From an uncultured Archangium sp. (GTDB lineage: Bacteria > Myxococcota > Myxococcia > Myxococcales > Myxococcaceae), in contig CAMLFP010000181.1 of assembly GCA_946479335.1 (NCBI GenBank), forward strand, positions 1 through 10,611: DNA of 10,611 nt, read 5' to 3'. Positions 1 to 7,483 of the stretch are shown piece by piece; within the stretch, counting starts at the first letter, position 1, and each line of letters begins with the position of its first letter. Position numbers and translations under genes: made by a program. A model generated the notes under the pieces. That model was not told where the DNA came from. It saw only the letters and a list, made by a program, of their open reading frames with translations, and did not search any database.

Positions 1-457
1 TCCAGCCGATGGTCGCCGCGAGGCTGGTGCGCGTGAAGGCGCTGCCGCCGTCGACCGTGCCACCGCGAAAGAACGCGAGGCCCGCGTCGAGCTGCGTGCG
101 CCCGTCGAGGTCGACGTTGTTGCCCGCAAAGCACTGGAGGTACCAGACGTTCACGGTGTTCGACGCGCCGACCTTGATCACCACGTCTTCCGCGCGCGCG
201 GCGTTCATCGCGGCGATCGCCTGCAGGTGCGCGACCACCTCGGCGTTCACCGGAGAGAGCTTGCGATCGCTCGGGTACGCGAGGCGCCCCACCACGCCAG
301 CGTCCGGAACTCCGGAGTCGACGACGCCGCTGTCTTCCACCTCACCCGCGTCGGGCGCGAGGAGCCCACCGTCATCGATGTTGAACCCGCCGTCGAACTC
401 GCCCACCGGCGCACCGCACGCGGAGATGAACAGCAACACCAGGAGTCGCTTCATCAT
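1..457 (-). CDS. Lipoprotein, probable SGNH/GDSL-type hydrolase (partial, C-terminus beyond window)
   Basis: The frame opens with two tandem ATG codons (457 and 454) and runs off the left edge without a stop, leaving 152 codons of the N-terminus. Residues 1-13 form a short basic and hydrophobic signal sequence ending in a canonical lipobox, I-S-A-C, with the lipidated Cys at 14. Residues 20-55 are a flexible linker rich in Asp, Gly and Ser (DDGG, DSG, PDAG), typical of myxobacterial outer lipoproteins. The folded part begins near residue 60. It contains VKVGASNT-like block I (IKVGASNTV, 94-102), where Ser99 would be the SGNH nucleophile, followed by the FTRTSLAATIGW segment (141-152) that I associate with a myxobacterial GDSL-like family. 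The Asn and Asp-x-x-His blocks would lie outside the window, so the class is inferred. It follows the MBOAT gene by 101 bp on the same strand, which fits a role in extracytoplasmic deacylation or acyl transfer. No strong Shine-Dalgarno is visible. Confidence 0.62.
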   Translation of the reverse strand, partial: MMKRLLVLLFISACGAPVGEFDGGFNIDDGGLLAPDAGEVEDSGVVDSGVPDAGVVGRLAYPSDRKLSPVNAEVVAHLQAIAAMNAARAEDVVIKVGASNTVNVWYLQCFAGNNVDLDGRTQLDAGLAFFRGGTVDGGSAFTRTSLAATIGW

Positions 458-558
458 GCGTGCGCGCTTACCACGCGCGTCTGGGCACGACCGATGCACA
501 CCCGCCGCGCGTGAAGCGCGCCCTCTCAGGAATTGGAATCGCGCCCCTCTCCCCGAGA

Positions 559-1974
559 TCAGTACTGCAGGTAGATGTACGGCTGGCTCTCGATGCTCGC
601 GAACTGCCGCACCAGCAGCGCGATCGCCACCAGCACCACCGCGCGCACCAGCGCCGGGCTGCGAATGAAGAGCACCTTCGTCTTCTCGAACACCGGCGCG
701 GGCAGCACGTAGAAGACGACGCACGCCACCAGCGAACCCCACGTCAGCGCCGAGACGCGCGCGAGCGACGTGGTGAGCGTGCCGAGCTGCCGGAACATCT
801 CCACCGCCAGCGTCATCGTGTCGGCGCGGAAGAAGATGCGCGCGAACACCACCGCGTTGAACATCACCAGCCAGCCCACCACGTTGCGCACCACGCCCGC
901 CTCTCCGCGCTTCGGCTTGCCCGCCACCCACCACCAGATGCGCCACAGCACGAGGAAGACGCCGTGCAGCGCTCCCCAGATGAGGAAGCGCCAGTCGCCG
1001 CCGTGCCACAGCCCGCCCAGCGACATCACGATCATCGTGTTGCGCAGCGTCTGCAGCTTGCTGCCCTGATTCCCACCCAGCGGGCGGTACAGGTAGTCGC
1101 GCAGCCACGTCGAGAGCGTGAGGTGCCAGCGGTTCCAGAAACTGAACAAGTCGGTCGCGTGGTACGGCTTGTTGAAGTTCTCCGGGAACTTGATGCCGAA
1201 CAGCCCGGCGATGCCGATGGCGATGTCCGAATACCCGGAGAAGTCGAAGTAGAGCTGCAGCGTGTAGCCCACCGCCGCGATGACACACTCCAGCGCCGAG
1301 TAGCCGCGCGGGTTCGAGAACACCGCGTTGACGAACGAGCCGCCCAGCACGTCGGCCAGCAGCAGCTTCTTCGAGAGCCCCTGCGCGATGCGGAACAGCG
1401 CTTCAGCCCCGGCGACGCCGTCGAGCGTCGGCGTGACGTCGAACTTCTCGAGCAGCTGCTCGTTGCGGAGGATCGGCCCCGACACCACGCGCGGGAAGAA
1501 CGTGAGGAACAACAGGTGGTGCACCGGCGAGAAGCGGCCGGTGGTCTTCTTCCAGTACACGTCGACCACCGAGCCGATCGCCTGGAACGTCATGAACGAG
1601 AGGCCCAGCGGGTGCGTGAGGCCCAGCGTCGGGGGCGTCCACTCGAGGTGCAGCCAGCTCGCCAGCGAGCCGAACGAATTCAAGAACAGCTGCAGGTACT
1701 TGTAGGTGACGAGCACGCCCAGGTGCACGCCCACCGCGAGGCCCAGCACCAGCTTCCGCCCGCGCTCGAGGCGCAGCAGCAACGCGCTCGCGCTCCAGTT
1801 CACGAAGGTCGCGAGGCCGTAGAGCGCCAGCGGGCCCGGCCTCCACACTGCGTAGAACGCGAGGCTGGCGATCAGCAGCACCGAGAGGCGCACCCAGCGC
1901 CACCGCGCGATGGACCAGTACAGCGTCAACACCACCATCAGCGCCGCGAGGAACGACGTGCTGTGGAAGCTCAC
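559..1974 (-). CDS. MBOAT family O-acyltransferase (AlgI/DltB-like), integral membrane
   Basis: This 471-residue polytopic membrane protein is of the membrane-bound O-acyltransferase family, close to the usual AlgI length. Family motifs appear in order: SFMTFQAIGSVVDVYW (126-141), FFPRVVSGPILR (159-170), LYFDFSGYSDIAIG (241-254), FWNRWHLTLSTWLRDYLY (279-296) and SLGGLWHGGDW (318-328). His324 matches the essential His of AlgI (His322 in Pseudomonas), and His284 is the second conserved family His. The C-terminus PYIYLQY resembles AlgI tails. Such proteins take an acyl group, usually acetyl, from a cytoplasmic donor and pass it across the inner membrane to an SGNH partner. The start is GTG at 1974, overlapping the upstream SGNH gene stop as GTGA. 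A GGAGG lies 5 nt before it, and the N-terminus VSFHSTSFL matches AlgI-type starts, so the internal ATG at codon 13 is less likely. Translational coupling with the SGNH gene is inferred. The acceptor polymer is unknown. Confidence 0.93.
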   Translation of the reverse strand: MSFHSTSFLAALMVVLTLYWSIARWRWVRLSVLLIASLAFYAVWRPGPLALYGLATFVNWSASALLLRLERGRKLVLGLAVGVHLGVLVTYKYLQLFLNSFGSLASWLHLEWTPPTLGLTHPLGLSFMTFQAIGSVVDVYWKKTTGRFSPVHHLLFLTFFPRVVSGPILRNEQLLEKFDVTPTLDGVAGAEALFRIAQGLSKKLLLADVLGGSFVNAVFSNPRGYSALECVIAAVGYTLQLYFDFSGYSDIAIGIAGLFGIKFPENFNKPYHATDLFSFWNRWHLTLSTWLRDYLYRPLGGNQGSKLQTLRNTMIVMSLGGLWHGGDWRFLIWGALHGVFLVLWRIWWWVAGKPKRGEAGVVRNVVGWLVMFNAVVFARIFFRADTMTLAVEMFRQLGTLTTSLARVSALTWGSLVACVVFYVLPAPVFEKTKVLFIRSPALVRAVVLVAIALLVRQFASIESQPYIYLQY

Positions 1975-4661
1975 GGGCCCCTCCAGGCGTCGTACGCACG
2001 CAGCAGCTCGCCGATGAAGGCCTCGGCCGTCTTCCGGTAGCCCGCCGGCGTCAGGTGCACGCGATCGCGCATCGCCAGCTCATGGCGCCGCCAGACGTCG
2101 ATGGCGCCCTTGCCGCCCATGAAGGCCCGCGTGTCCCAGAAGGCGCAGTGGTTCTCGCGCGCGATCTCCCGCATGGCGTCGATGACCTGGTTGATGGAGC
2201 TCGCCTCGTGCCACACGCGCTTGCGCACCTCCATGCGATCGGTCGGGGCCAGCACCAGGCACGCGGCCTCGGGGTTCACGCGGCGGAGGGTGGCGAAGAT
2301 CTGCACGTACGCCGCGCGCATCTCGTCGACGCGGGCCGGCGGCAGCGCGCTCTCGTTGGTGCCGAAGAAGAAGACGAAGAGGTCGGGCTGGCGCGCGTGC
2401 AGCTGCACCGCGAGCGCCTCTTGATCGTACGAGGCGAACACCGCCGCCGTCGCGCCCGGGAGCCCCAGCGCGTCGTACACGATGCCCGGCCGCATCAGCT
2501 CCTGCGAGACGCCGTACACCGGGAGCGCCCCCGGCCCGGGGTTGATGACGCTGATCTCATGCGACGGCCCCGGCGCGGCGAAGTCGATCACCCGCGCGCC
2601 CGGCAGGCCCGGCGTCAACGGCACCTCGACGTCGTCGATGATCACCTCCGGCGGCGGCGCGTCGGGTGCCTGCCAGTAGTGGAGCTGCAGGTGGGCGGTG
2701 TCGTCGACGCTCCCGTGCGGCTCGGTGAACGACACCCGCAGCTCGGCGTCGGGCGCGCCGACCGCGCGAATGCCGGTGAGCCCCCACGCCAGCCCCGAGG
2801 TGCGCTGCTCGATGGCGTCGCTCACCTTCCATGACCCGATGAGCTCGCGCTTCACGCCGCTCGCGTCGAGCCGCGGCGACGACTTCCCCGCCGCGATGAA
2901 GCCGCGCCCCGCGCCGCCGAAGCGGGCCGCCAACAACCGGCGCGCCTCGTCGGTGAAGAACTGCGCCGCGGTGTGCGACGCCCCGAGCTGCGCTACCGCC
3001 ACGCGGCCGGAGTTCAACGTCTCGAGCGTCTTCAACTTCTCGAAGAAGCCCTGCAGCGCGTCCACGTTCTCCAGCGGAGTCTCGGGGGTGTCGGGCAGCG
3101 TGGCGGGCGAGCGCGGCGCGGGGTGCGTGACGCCGGGCGCGCGCGTCGCCGCCTTCTCCGCCGGAGCGCGCCCACGCCGCCGCACGTGCGCCTGTCGCGC
3201 GCGCTCCAGCGCGCTCTCGAAGAGGTAGCCCAGCACGTCGCCGCCAAGGCCCAGCGGGTGCACGAGGTCGCGGTTCATCAGGCCCGCGTCCCACCAGCGC
3301 GCGACGGCGCCCTCCCCGCCCATCGCGGCCTGCATGTCCCACAGCGCGCAGCCGTTCTCCTTCGCGAGCTCCTTCATGTACGCCGCGACCTCCGCGGTCT
3401 GCTTGCGCGGAGCGATGGTGTCGTCCATCCGCCAGACGCCGGCGTCGGGTGGAGACGCGAGCAGACACGACGCCTCGGGCACCGCGCGCTTCACGCGGTC
3501 GATGAGCTGCTGCATCCACGCCTTGCCCTTCGCCGCGTCGTAGCGCCCCTGCGAGATGTCGAAGGCGTCGTTGCCGCCGATCATCAACACCACCAGCGAG
3601 GGGCTGCGCGCCTCCAACTGCGCGGCGAAGAGCGCCTCGTCTTCCTTGAGCAGCACCTGCGCCGACGCGCCGGGGAGGCCCAGCGAATCCAACGTGACGC
3701 CGGGGAGCTCGCCCTCCAGCGAGACGCCGTCGAGGCGCACGGTGCCGCGGGTGCGCAGCAGCAGCTCGCGCGTGTCTTCGGGCAACGTCACGCGCTCGAA
3801 GCTGGGAGATCTCCGCGTGGCGCTGGCGTCGACGCGCTTGAGGCTCTGCCCGTCGGCCAGCAGCTCCACCGTGCCGCCGCCGGGTTGCCGCACGAGGAAC
3901 AGCTCCGCGCGCCGGGCGCCGGCCACGTCGTACTTCGTGTACTGCGGGTCCTTCGCGGTGAAGCCCGCGCCGGTGAAGCCCGCCTGCGTGAAGGGCACCT
4001 CGTCGGTGATCTTCTCGATGAGCCAGCCCTCGCTCGCGGTGCCGTTGCGCACCGTGCGCCCCGCGCCGCGCGTCGGGCGGTCAACGAACATGAAGCCCAG
4101 GCCCCCGGAGCCGTGCCGCGCCTGCAGCAGCCGCCGCGTGGTGTCGGTGATGTGGTCAGACGCGATGAGCGAGGTGCCGATGGTCACCACGCGCACCGGC
4201 CGGGGCTCGTCGCTGCGCAGGTCTTTGAGCGCGTCGAAGAACGCGGTGAGCGCGGTGGTGCTGCAAGTGTCGTCGAGGCAGGTGTCGATGATCGGCGCGT
4301 GCGCCGCCTGCACCTTGCGGATGATGACCTCCCACCGGCGGGCGTCGGCCTCGTCTTCCTTGCTGCGCTTCGCGGGCGCGGCGGCCTTGCGCACCGGGCG
4401 CGGCGGCTCCTCGACGGGCTCCTCCTGCTCCAGCTCGACGGGCTGCTGCTTCGCGGCCTCCGCGTCCCAGTCGACGGTGGGCGCGACGGCCTCCTTCTTC
4501 GGCGCGGGAGGCTGCAGCGCGGCCACCAACGTCTCGCGCGGCTGATCTTTCAGCGTGGGGAACGGGCGCAGCGCCTCGGGCACCGGCGCCAGGGAGAGCC
4601 CCAGCGCCAGCATGACCGTGGCCGCGATCGTCCACGCGATGTTCGATGGGCGCGAAGGCAT
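1971..4661 (-). CDS. Membrane-anchored protein with two tandem SGNH/GDSL-type hydrolase (acyltransferase) domains
   Basis: The protein has 896 residues. Residues 8-26 are a hydrophobic signal anchor, and 50-105 a Pro/Glu/Lys-rich linker. Two homologous halves follow, about 137-485 and 535-890. Half 1 has block I IGTSLIASD (Ser164), GGND (362-365, Asn364) and RDLVH (Asp465, His468). Half 2 has QLGASHTAA (Ser562), FGTNE (Asn769) and RDRVHLTPAGY (Asp866, His869). Parallel segments include LGLPGA (328 and 732) and NPEAACL/VPEASCL before the last third, so the halves arose by internal duplication. Both halves keep a Ser/Asp/His triad. SGNH proteins paired with MBOAT proteins (AlgJ/AlgX, PatB types) complete acyl transfer to a glycan in the periplasm, and the 4-bp overlap with the MBOAT gene supports that role here. 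The start ATG at 4661 follows GAGG at a short 3-nt spacing. It could instead act as an esterase; the substrate is unknown. Confidence 0.87.
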   Translation of the reverse strand: MPSRPSNIAWTIAATVMLALGLSLAPVPEALRPFPTLKDQPRETLVAALQPPAPKKEAVAPTVDWDAEAAKQQPVELEQEEPVEEPPRPVRKAAAPAKRSKEDEADARRWEVIIRKVQAAHAPIIDTCLDDTCSTTALTAFFDALKDLRSDEPRPVRVVTIGTSLIASDHITDTTRRLLQARHGSGGLGFMFVDRPTRGAGRTVRNGTASEGWLIEKITDEVPFTQAGFTGAGFTAKDPQYTKYDVAGARRAELFLVRQPGGGTVELLADGQSLKRVDASATRRSPSFERVTLPEDTRELLLRTRGTVRLDGVSLEGELPGVTLDSLGLPGASAQVLLKEDEALFAAQLEARSPSLVVLMIGGNDAFDISQGRYDAAKGKAWMQQLIDRVKRAVPEASCLLASPPDAGVWRMDDTIAPRKQTAEVAAYMKELAKENGCALWDMQAAMGGEGAVARWWDAGLMNRDLVHPLGLGGDVLGYLFESALERARQAHVRRRGRAPAEKAATRAPGVTHPAPRSPATLPDTPETPLENVDALQGFFEKLKTLETLNSGRVAVAQLGASHTAAQFFTDEARRLLAARFGGAGRGFIAAGKSSPRLDASGVKRELIGSWKVSDAIEQRTSGLAWGLTGIRAVGAPDAELRVSFTEPHGSVDDTAHLQLHYWQAPDAPPPEVIIDDVEVPLTPGLPGARVIDFAAPGPSHEISVINPGPGALPVYGVSQELMRPGIVYDALGLPGATAAVFASYDQEALAVQLHARQPDLFVFFFGTNESALPPARVDEMRAAYVQIFATLRRVNPEAACLVLAPTDRMEVRKRVWHEASSINQVIDAMREIARENHCAFWDTRAFMGGKGAIDVWRRHELAMRDRVHLTPAGYRKTAEAFIGELLRAYDAWRGP

Positions 4662-4705
4662 CTACCTCGCACCGTGTTTACGACGGCTTGGCTACCAGGG
4701 CGACT

Positions 4706-6958
4706 TCACGGCACGAACGGCGCGTTGGTCACCGGCATCGCGTCGCGGCACGGCTGCGCGCGCAACCCGGGGCACGTGGGCAGCGCCGCGGGCACCTCGG
4801 CGCCGAGGCCCGCGATGACGGGGAAGACGACCTTCGAGGGGTGCGTCGCGTCGTGGCCGATGCCGTAGTTGATGCCGCTGCCGTAGTCGTCGAGCTGGAA
4901 GCGCCAGTCGGTGCGCGTGCCGCCGGGCGTGTCGACCGACACGCGGATCTTCGAGCCCGCGCGGAAGGCGTGCGCGAACGCCGCGGTGCCGATGCGGATC
5001 GGCGCCCACGTGCCGGGCGTCAGCGGCTCCCACGCGTCTTCCATCAAGGTCTGCGCGGGCCAGAACTCGGTGGCCTTCGGGCCCGGCTTGCGGTGCCCGG
5101 CGCGCAGCCAGCCCGACTGCACGTAGACCTCCTTGCCGTCGGGGCGCACCTCGGTGAGCGACACCTGTACGTCGGCGCCATCGACGGGCGCGTTGAGCCA
5201 CAGGTCGAAGCTCGCGGTGCCCATCATCACCGTGGTCTCGGTGAGCGGCGCGCTCTCCATCACCACCGCCGCGCCGGTCGCCGGAGACTCCCAGTCGTAG
5301 TTGGGCAGCTTGTCCCACGGGCCGGCGCCGGCCGCGAGGCTGCCCTGCGCGCCGCGAGCGAAGTTGAACGCGTACTGCGAGGCGGAGTCCGTCTCCGTGG
5401 GCGCGGCGTCGTGCAGCACGCCGTCTTGCGAGAAGTACAAGGTCTTCGCGGTCAGCCCCTCGGGCGGCCACTGGTTGAAGGAGTGCTCGAACACGGTGAT
5501 GGGCGCGCCCGGGTCGTCGGGCTTGCCGGCGCCGTTCTCGAACTCCACGCGCACCTTCGGCTGCGCCTCCCAGGCGGCCTTCGCCTCGGCGAGCGTGTCG
5601 TAGCCGCCGAAGCGCTGCGGCCCGAGCGCGACGTTCGACGAGTACACCTGCTCGTAGAGCTGCGGCGAGAGCGCGCGAATGGTGTCGAGCGGCAGCGGCG
5701 CGCGCTCCGCGACGTAGATCTCGAGGAAGTCGTGCCAGTCGGGGACGATCGCCGGGTTGAAGCCGTCGGGGTGGATGCCGTTCGTCGCGTTGAAGTGCAC
5801 GCTGGGCGAGCTGGTGAACTTGTCGAACAACAGCGCGAAGTACGGGCCGGTCTGCTCGTCTTGCCACTGGCCCGAGAGGAACACCGGCACCTCGACGTTC
5901 TGCACGAAGGTGAGCGGGCTGAAGCGATCGTGCTCCTCGGGCACGTAGAACTTGATCTGCCGCGCCTGCGCCACGTTGTCGATCATCTGGCTGTGGAGCA
6001 GCTGGTTCTCTTTGCAGATGGTGTCGCCCTTATCGACGCGCGCCTGCTCCCAGCCCTGGCCGTAGGGGTGCGCGCCGTTCAGCACGTGCGTCACCCAGCT
6101 GATGGCGAAGCCGTCGTTCAAGATGCCGCCGGGCAGCAGCGTGGTGTCGGTGCTGGCGATGACCGACTCCGCCGCGATGGCCGCGAGGCTGGGCGGCTTC
6201 TGCGCCGCGACGTACATCTGCGTGATGCCCGGGTACGAGAGGCCGACCATGCCGACCTTGTGGTGCCGCACCCACGGCTGCGCGGCGACGATCTCGATGA
6301 CGTCGTAGCCGTCGAGCAACTGCAGCGTCTCGAAGTAGTCATACGCGCCGCCCGAACACCCCGTGCCGCGGATGTTCACGCTCACCGTCGCGTAGCCCAT
6401 CATGCCCGCCAGCATCGACGAGGCGTCGGTGGGCGGCGTCTTCAACACCGGGAAGTCGTCGTAGAGGAACTCGAGGCCCGCGTACGGAGGCGCCTCGCGC
6501 GCCATGTCGTAGCCCGCGTAGCTCACCACCGTGGGGAAGGTCTGACCGGGCGCGCCCGCCGGCAGCGTCACGAACGCAGCGAGCGTCGTGCCGTCGCGCA
6601 TCGTGATGTAGTTGTACCCGGGTTTGAGCTCCTGCTTCGCGTAGCTCGCGGGGTCGGGCTTGCTCTCTTCAACCGACATCACCTTGAGCGGCTTGGTGAC
6701 CTCGAACTCCTTCTCGTCGGTGCGGATGGTGTAGCCCGTGCCCGGCGTCAGCCGGCGGAAGACGAGGCTGCCCTGCTCGTCGACCACGCCGCGCGCGGCC
6801 TCCTTGCCCTTCGGGTCGATGACGATCAGCGTCTGCCCCGGCGTGGCGTGCGTCACGTGGAGCTGCTCGATGCTCTCCCGCGTCTCGAACGACGCAGGTT
6901 TTCCGCAGGCGAGCGCAAACAGTGCGCACGCGAAGAGACCCCAATGTTGTGTCCGCAT
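4706..6958 (-). CDS. CocE/NonD (X-Pro dipeptidyl-peptidase S15-type) serine hydrolase, predicted lipoprotein
   Basis: The preferred start at 6958 gives 750 residues beginning with a lipoprotein-like signal (MRTQHWGLF..., LAC at 16-18). Its -3 position is Ala rather than Leu, so the lipobox is not ideal. An upstream in-frame ATG at 7024 would add 22 residues and bury that signal. Residues about 30-95 look like a small beta-sandwich domain. The alpha/beta-hydrolase core follows, with IRGTGCSGG (197-204) and the nucleophile elbow GLSYPG (239-244, Ser241). Asp367 in GQWQDEQTG and His396 in NGIHPDG are the likely rest of the triad; their 29-residue spacing matches Asp259/His287 of cocaine esterase. 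The C-terminal jelly-roll (about 480-720) has the family's VMMGTASFDLWLNAP and SLTEVRPDGKEVYVQSGW segments. Members hydrolyse esters or amides, or X-Pro peptides; the substrate cannot be told here. It lies 44 bp upstream of the SGNH/MBOAT genes and may be co-transcribed. Confidence 0.9.
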   Translation of the reverse strand: MRTQHWGLFACALFALACGKPASFETRESIEQLHVTHATPGQTLIVIDPKGKEAARGVVDEQGSLVFRRLTPGTGYTIRTDEKEFEVTKPLKVMSVEESKPDPASYAKQELKPGYNYITMRDGTTLAAFVTLPAGAPGQTFPTVVSYAGYDMAREAPPYAGLEFLYDDFPVLKTPPTDASSMLAGMMGYATVSVNIRGTGCSGGAYDYFETLQLLDGYDVIEIVAAQPWVRHHKVGMVGLSYPGITQMYVAAQKPPSLAAIAAESVIASTDTTLLPGGILNDGFAISWVTHVLNGAHPYGQGWEQARVDKGDTICKENQLLHSQMIDNVAQARQIKFYVPEEHDRFSPLTFVQNVEVPVFLSGQWQDEQTGPYFALLFDKFTSSPSVHFNATNGIHPDGFNPAIVPDWHDFLEIYVAERAPLPLDTIRALSPQLYEQVYSSNVALGPQRFGGYDTLAEAKAAWEAQPKVRVEFENGAGKPDDPGAPITVFEHSFNQWPPEGLTAKTLYFSQDGVLHDAAPTETDSASQYAFNFARGAQGSLAAGAGPWDKLPNYDWESPATGAAVVMESAPLTETTVMMGTASFDLWLNAPVDGADVQVSLTEVRPDGKEVYVQSGWLRAGHRKPGPKATEFWPAQTLMEDAWEPLTPGTWAPIRIGTAAFAHAFRAGSKIRVSVDTPGGTRTDWRFQLDDYGSGINYGIGHDATHPSKVVFPVIAGLGAEVPAALPTCPGLRAQPCRDAMPVTNAPFVP

Positions 6959-6983
6959 GGTCCGCGGATAGTGGGGAACTCGC

Positions 6984-7015
6984 TGGCAGATGCCAAGGCG
7001 AAATGCGTCAACGCA
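6984..7015. promoter_or_regulatory. Pair of short palindromes in a divergent intergenic region (candidate operator)
   Basis: The 108-bp spacer between the divergent starts at 6958 and 7067 holds two perfect 5-2-5 inverted repeats: TGGCA-ga-TGCCA (6984-6995) and TGCGT-ca-ACGCA (7004-7015). Their centres are 20 bp apart, close to two helical turns. A minus-strand TTGACG (7011-7006), which resembles a -35 element, lies inside the second palindrome, but I could not find a good -10 at standard spacing. The two palindromes differ in sequence, so they are not clearly two copies of one site. Short palindromes arise by chance in GC-rich DNA, so this is a weak candidate for a regulator site controlling the CocE-like gene. 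Confidence 0.25.
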
Positions 7016-7066
7016 GCGGGTCAAAACACGCCACCGCGCCCCGGTGCGCGCAGCTACGGTGCGGCC

Positions 7067-7480
7067 ATGTTCCGAGCCCTCCTGTTCACGAGCGTTCTGT
7101 GCGCGGCGTCAGCGCTGGCGGGCCCGAAGAAGCCGGCGCCGAAGCCCGCTCCGAAGCCGGTGGCCGCCGAGCCCACCGTCGACCCCGCGAAGCAGGAGGC
7201 GCTCAAGGCCGTGCTGGCCAGCATCCAGAAAGACGTGAGCCACTGCGTGAAGGACAACGAGGCCAAACGCGAGGGCGAGTGGAAGCAGACGGTGCGCGTG
7301 AAGGTGACGCTCGACCGCAACGGCGCGGTGATGGAGCAGAAGATCCAACTCGAGCCCGAATCAAAAGACGCGCCCGACACGAAGTCGTGCGTCGAGGCGC
7401 TGGTGCAGGGGCTCCAGTGGCCCACGCAGAACAGCTCGCTCAACGTCGTCGAGCGCGAGTGGACCTTCATCTACAAGTGA
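7067..7480 (+). CDS. Small secreted AgmX/PglI C-terminal (TonB-C-like) domain protein
   Basis: This 137-residue protein has a Sec signal peptide, MFRALLFTSVLCAASALA, with likely cleavage after residue 18, so it is probably periplasmic. A Lys-Pro-Ala linker follows (about 20-33, KPAPKPAPKP), then an alpha/beta domain (about 43-137). The pattern IQKDVSHC (Cys60), a VRVKVTLDRNGAV strand pair (77-89) and SCVEALVQGLQWP (107-119, Cys108) matches AgmX/PglI-type C-terminal domains found widely in myxobacteria, which resemble the TonB C-terminus. Cys60 and Cys108 could form a disulfide. Unlike TonB or AgmX it has no transmembrane helix or FHA/GYF modules, so it looks like a free-standing domain. The frame stays open for about 800 codons upstream, but that stretch is antisense to the CocE and SGNH genes, and the signal peptide fixes the start at 7067. 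There is no Shine-Dalgarno. It precedes the RibD_C gene by 3 nt. Its function is unknown. Confidence 0.8.
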   Translation: MFRALLFTSVLCAASALAGPKKPAPKPAPKPVAAEPTVDPAKQEALKAVLASIQKDVSHCVKDNEAKREGEWKQTVRVKVTLDRNGAVMEQKIQLEPESKDAPDTKSCVEALVQGLQWPTQNSSLNVVEREWTFIYK

Positions 7481-7483
7481 CCC

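Noticed and set aside
507..521. Possible hairpin GCGCG-TGAAG-CGCGC between the MBOAT gene and the lipoprotein gene
   Set aside because: The stem is only 5 bp and no T-run follows on either strand, so it is not a credible terminator. GC-rich sequence forms such pairs by chance.
460..2040. Long plus-strand open frame rich in Arg, His, Glu and Gln
   Set aside because: It is antisense to the clear MBOAT gene, has low-complexity composition typical of GC-rich shadow frames, and shows no family motif.
2973..4868. Plus-strand open frame of about 630 codons
   Set aside because: It lies opposite the double-SGNH gene, which has intact catalytic motifs in both halves. The frame is Arg/Ala/Leu low complexity with no domain.
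6959..7024. Upstream ATG at 7024 extending the CocE-like protein by 22 residues
   Set aside because: It would place 22 polar residues before a lipoprotein-like signal sequence. The ATG at 6958 gives a sensible signal peptide.
7032..7050. Overlapping short inverted repeats CACCG/CGGTG and CGCGC/GCGCG upstream of the AgmX/PglI-type gene
   Set aside because: The alternatives are mutually exclusive, the arms are 5 bp and made mostly of G and C, and there is no supporting promoter or riboswitch pattern.
4646..7066. Long N-terminal extension in frame with the AgmX/PglI-type gene
   Set aside because: The extension is antisense to the CocE-like gene. The signal peptide starting at 7067 marks the real start.
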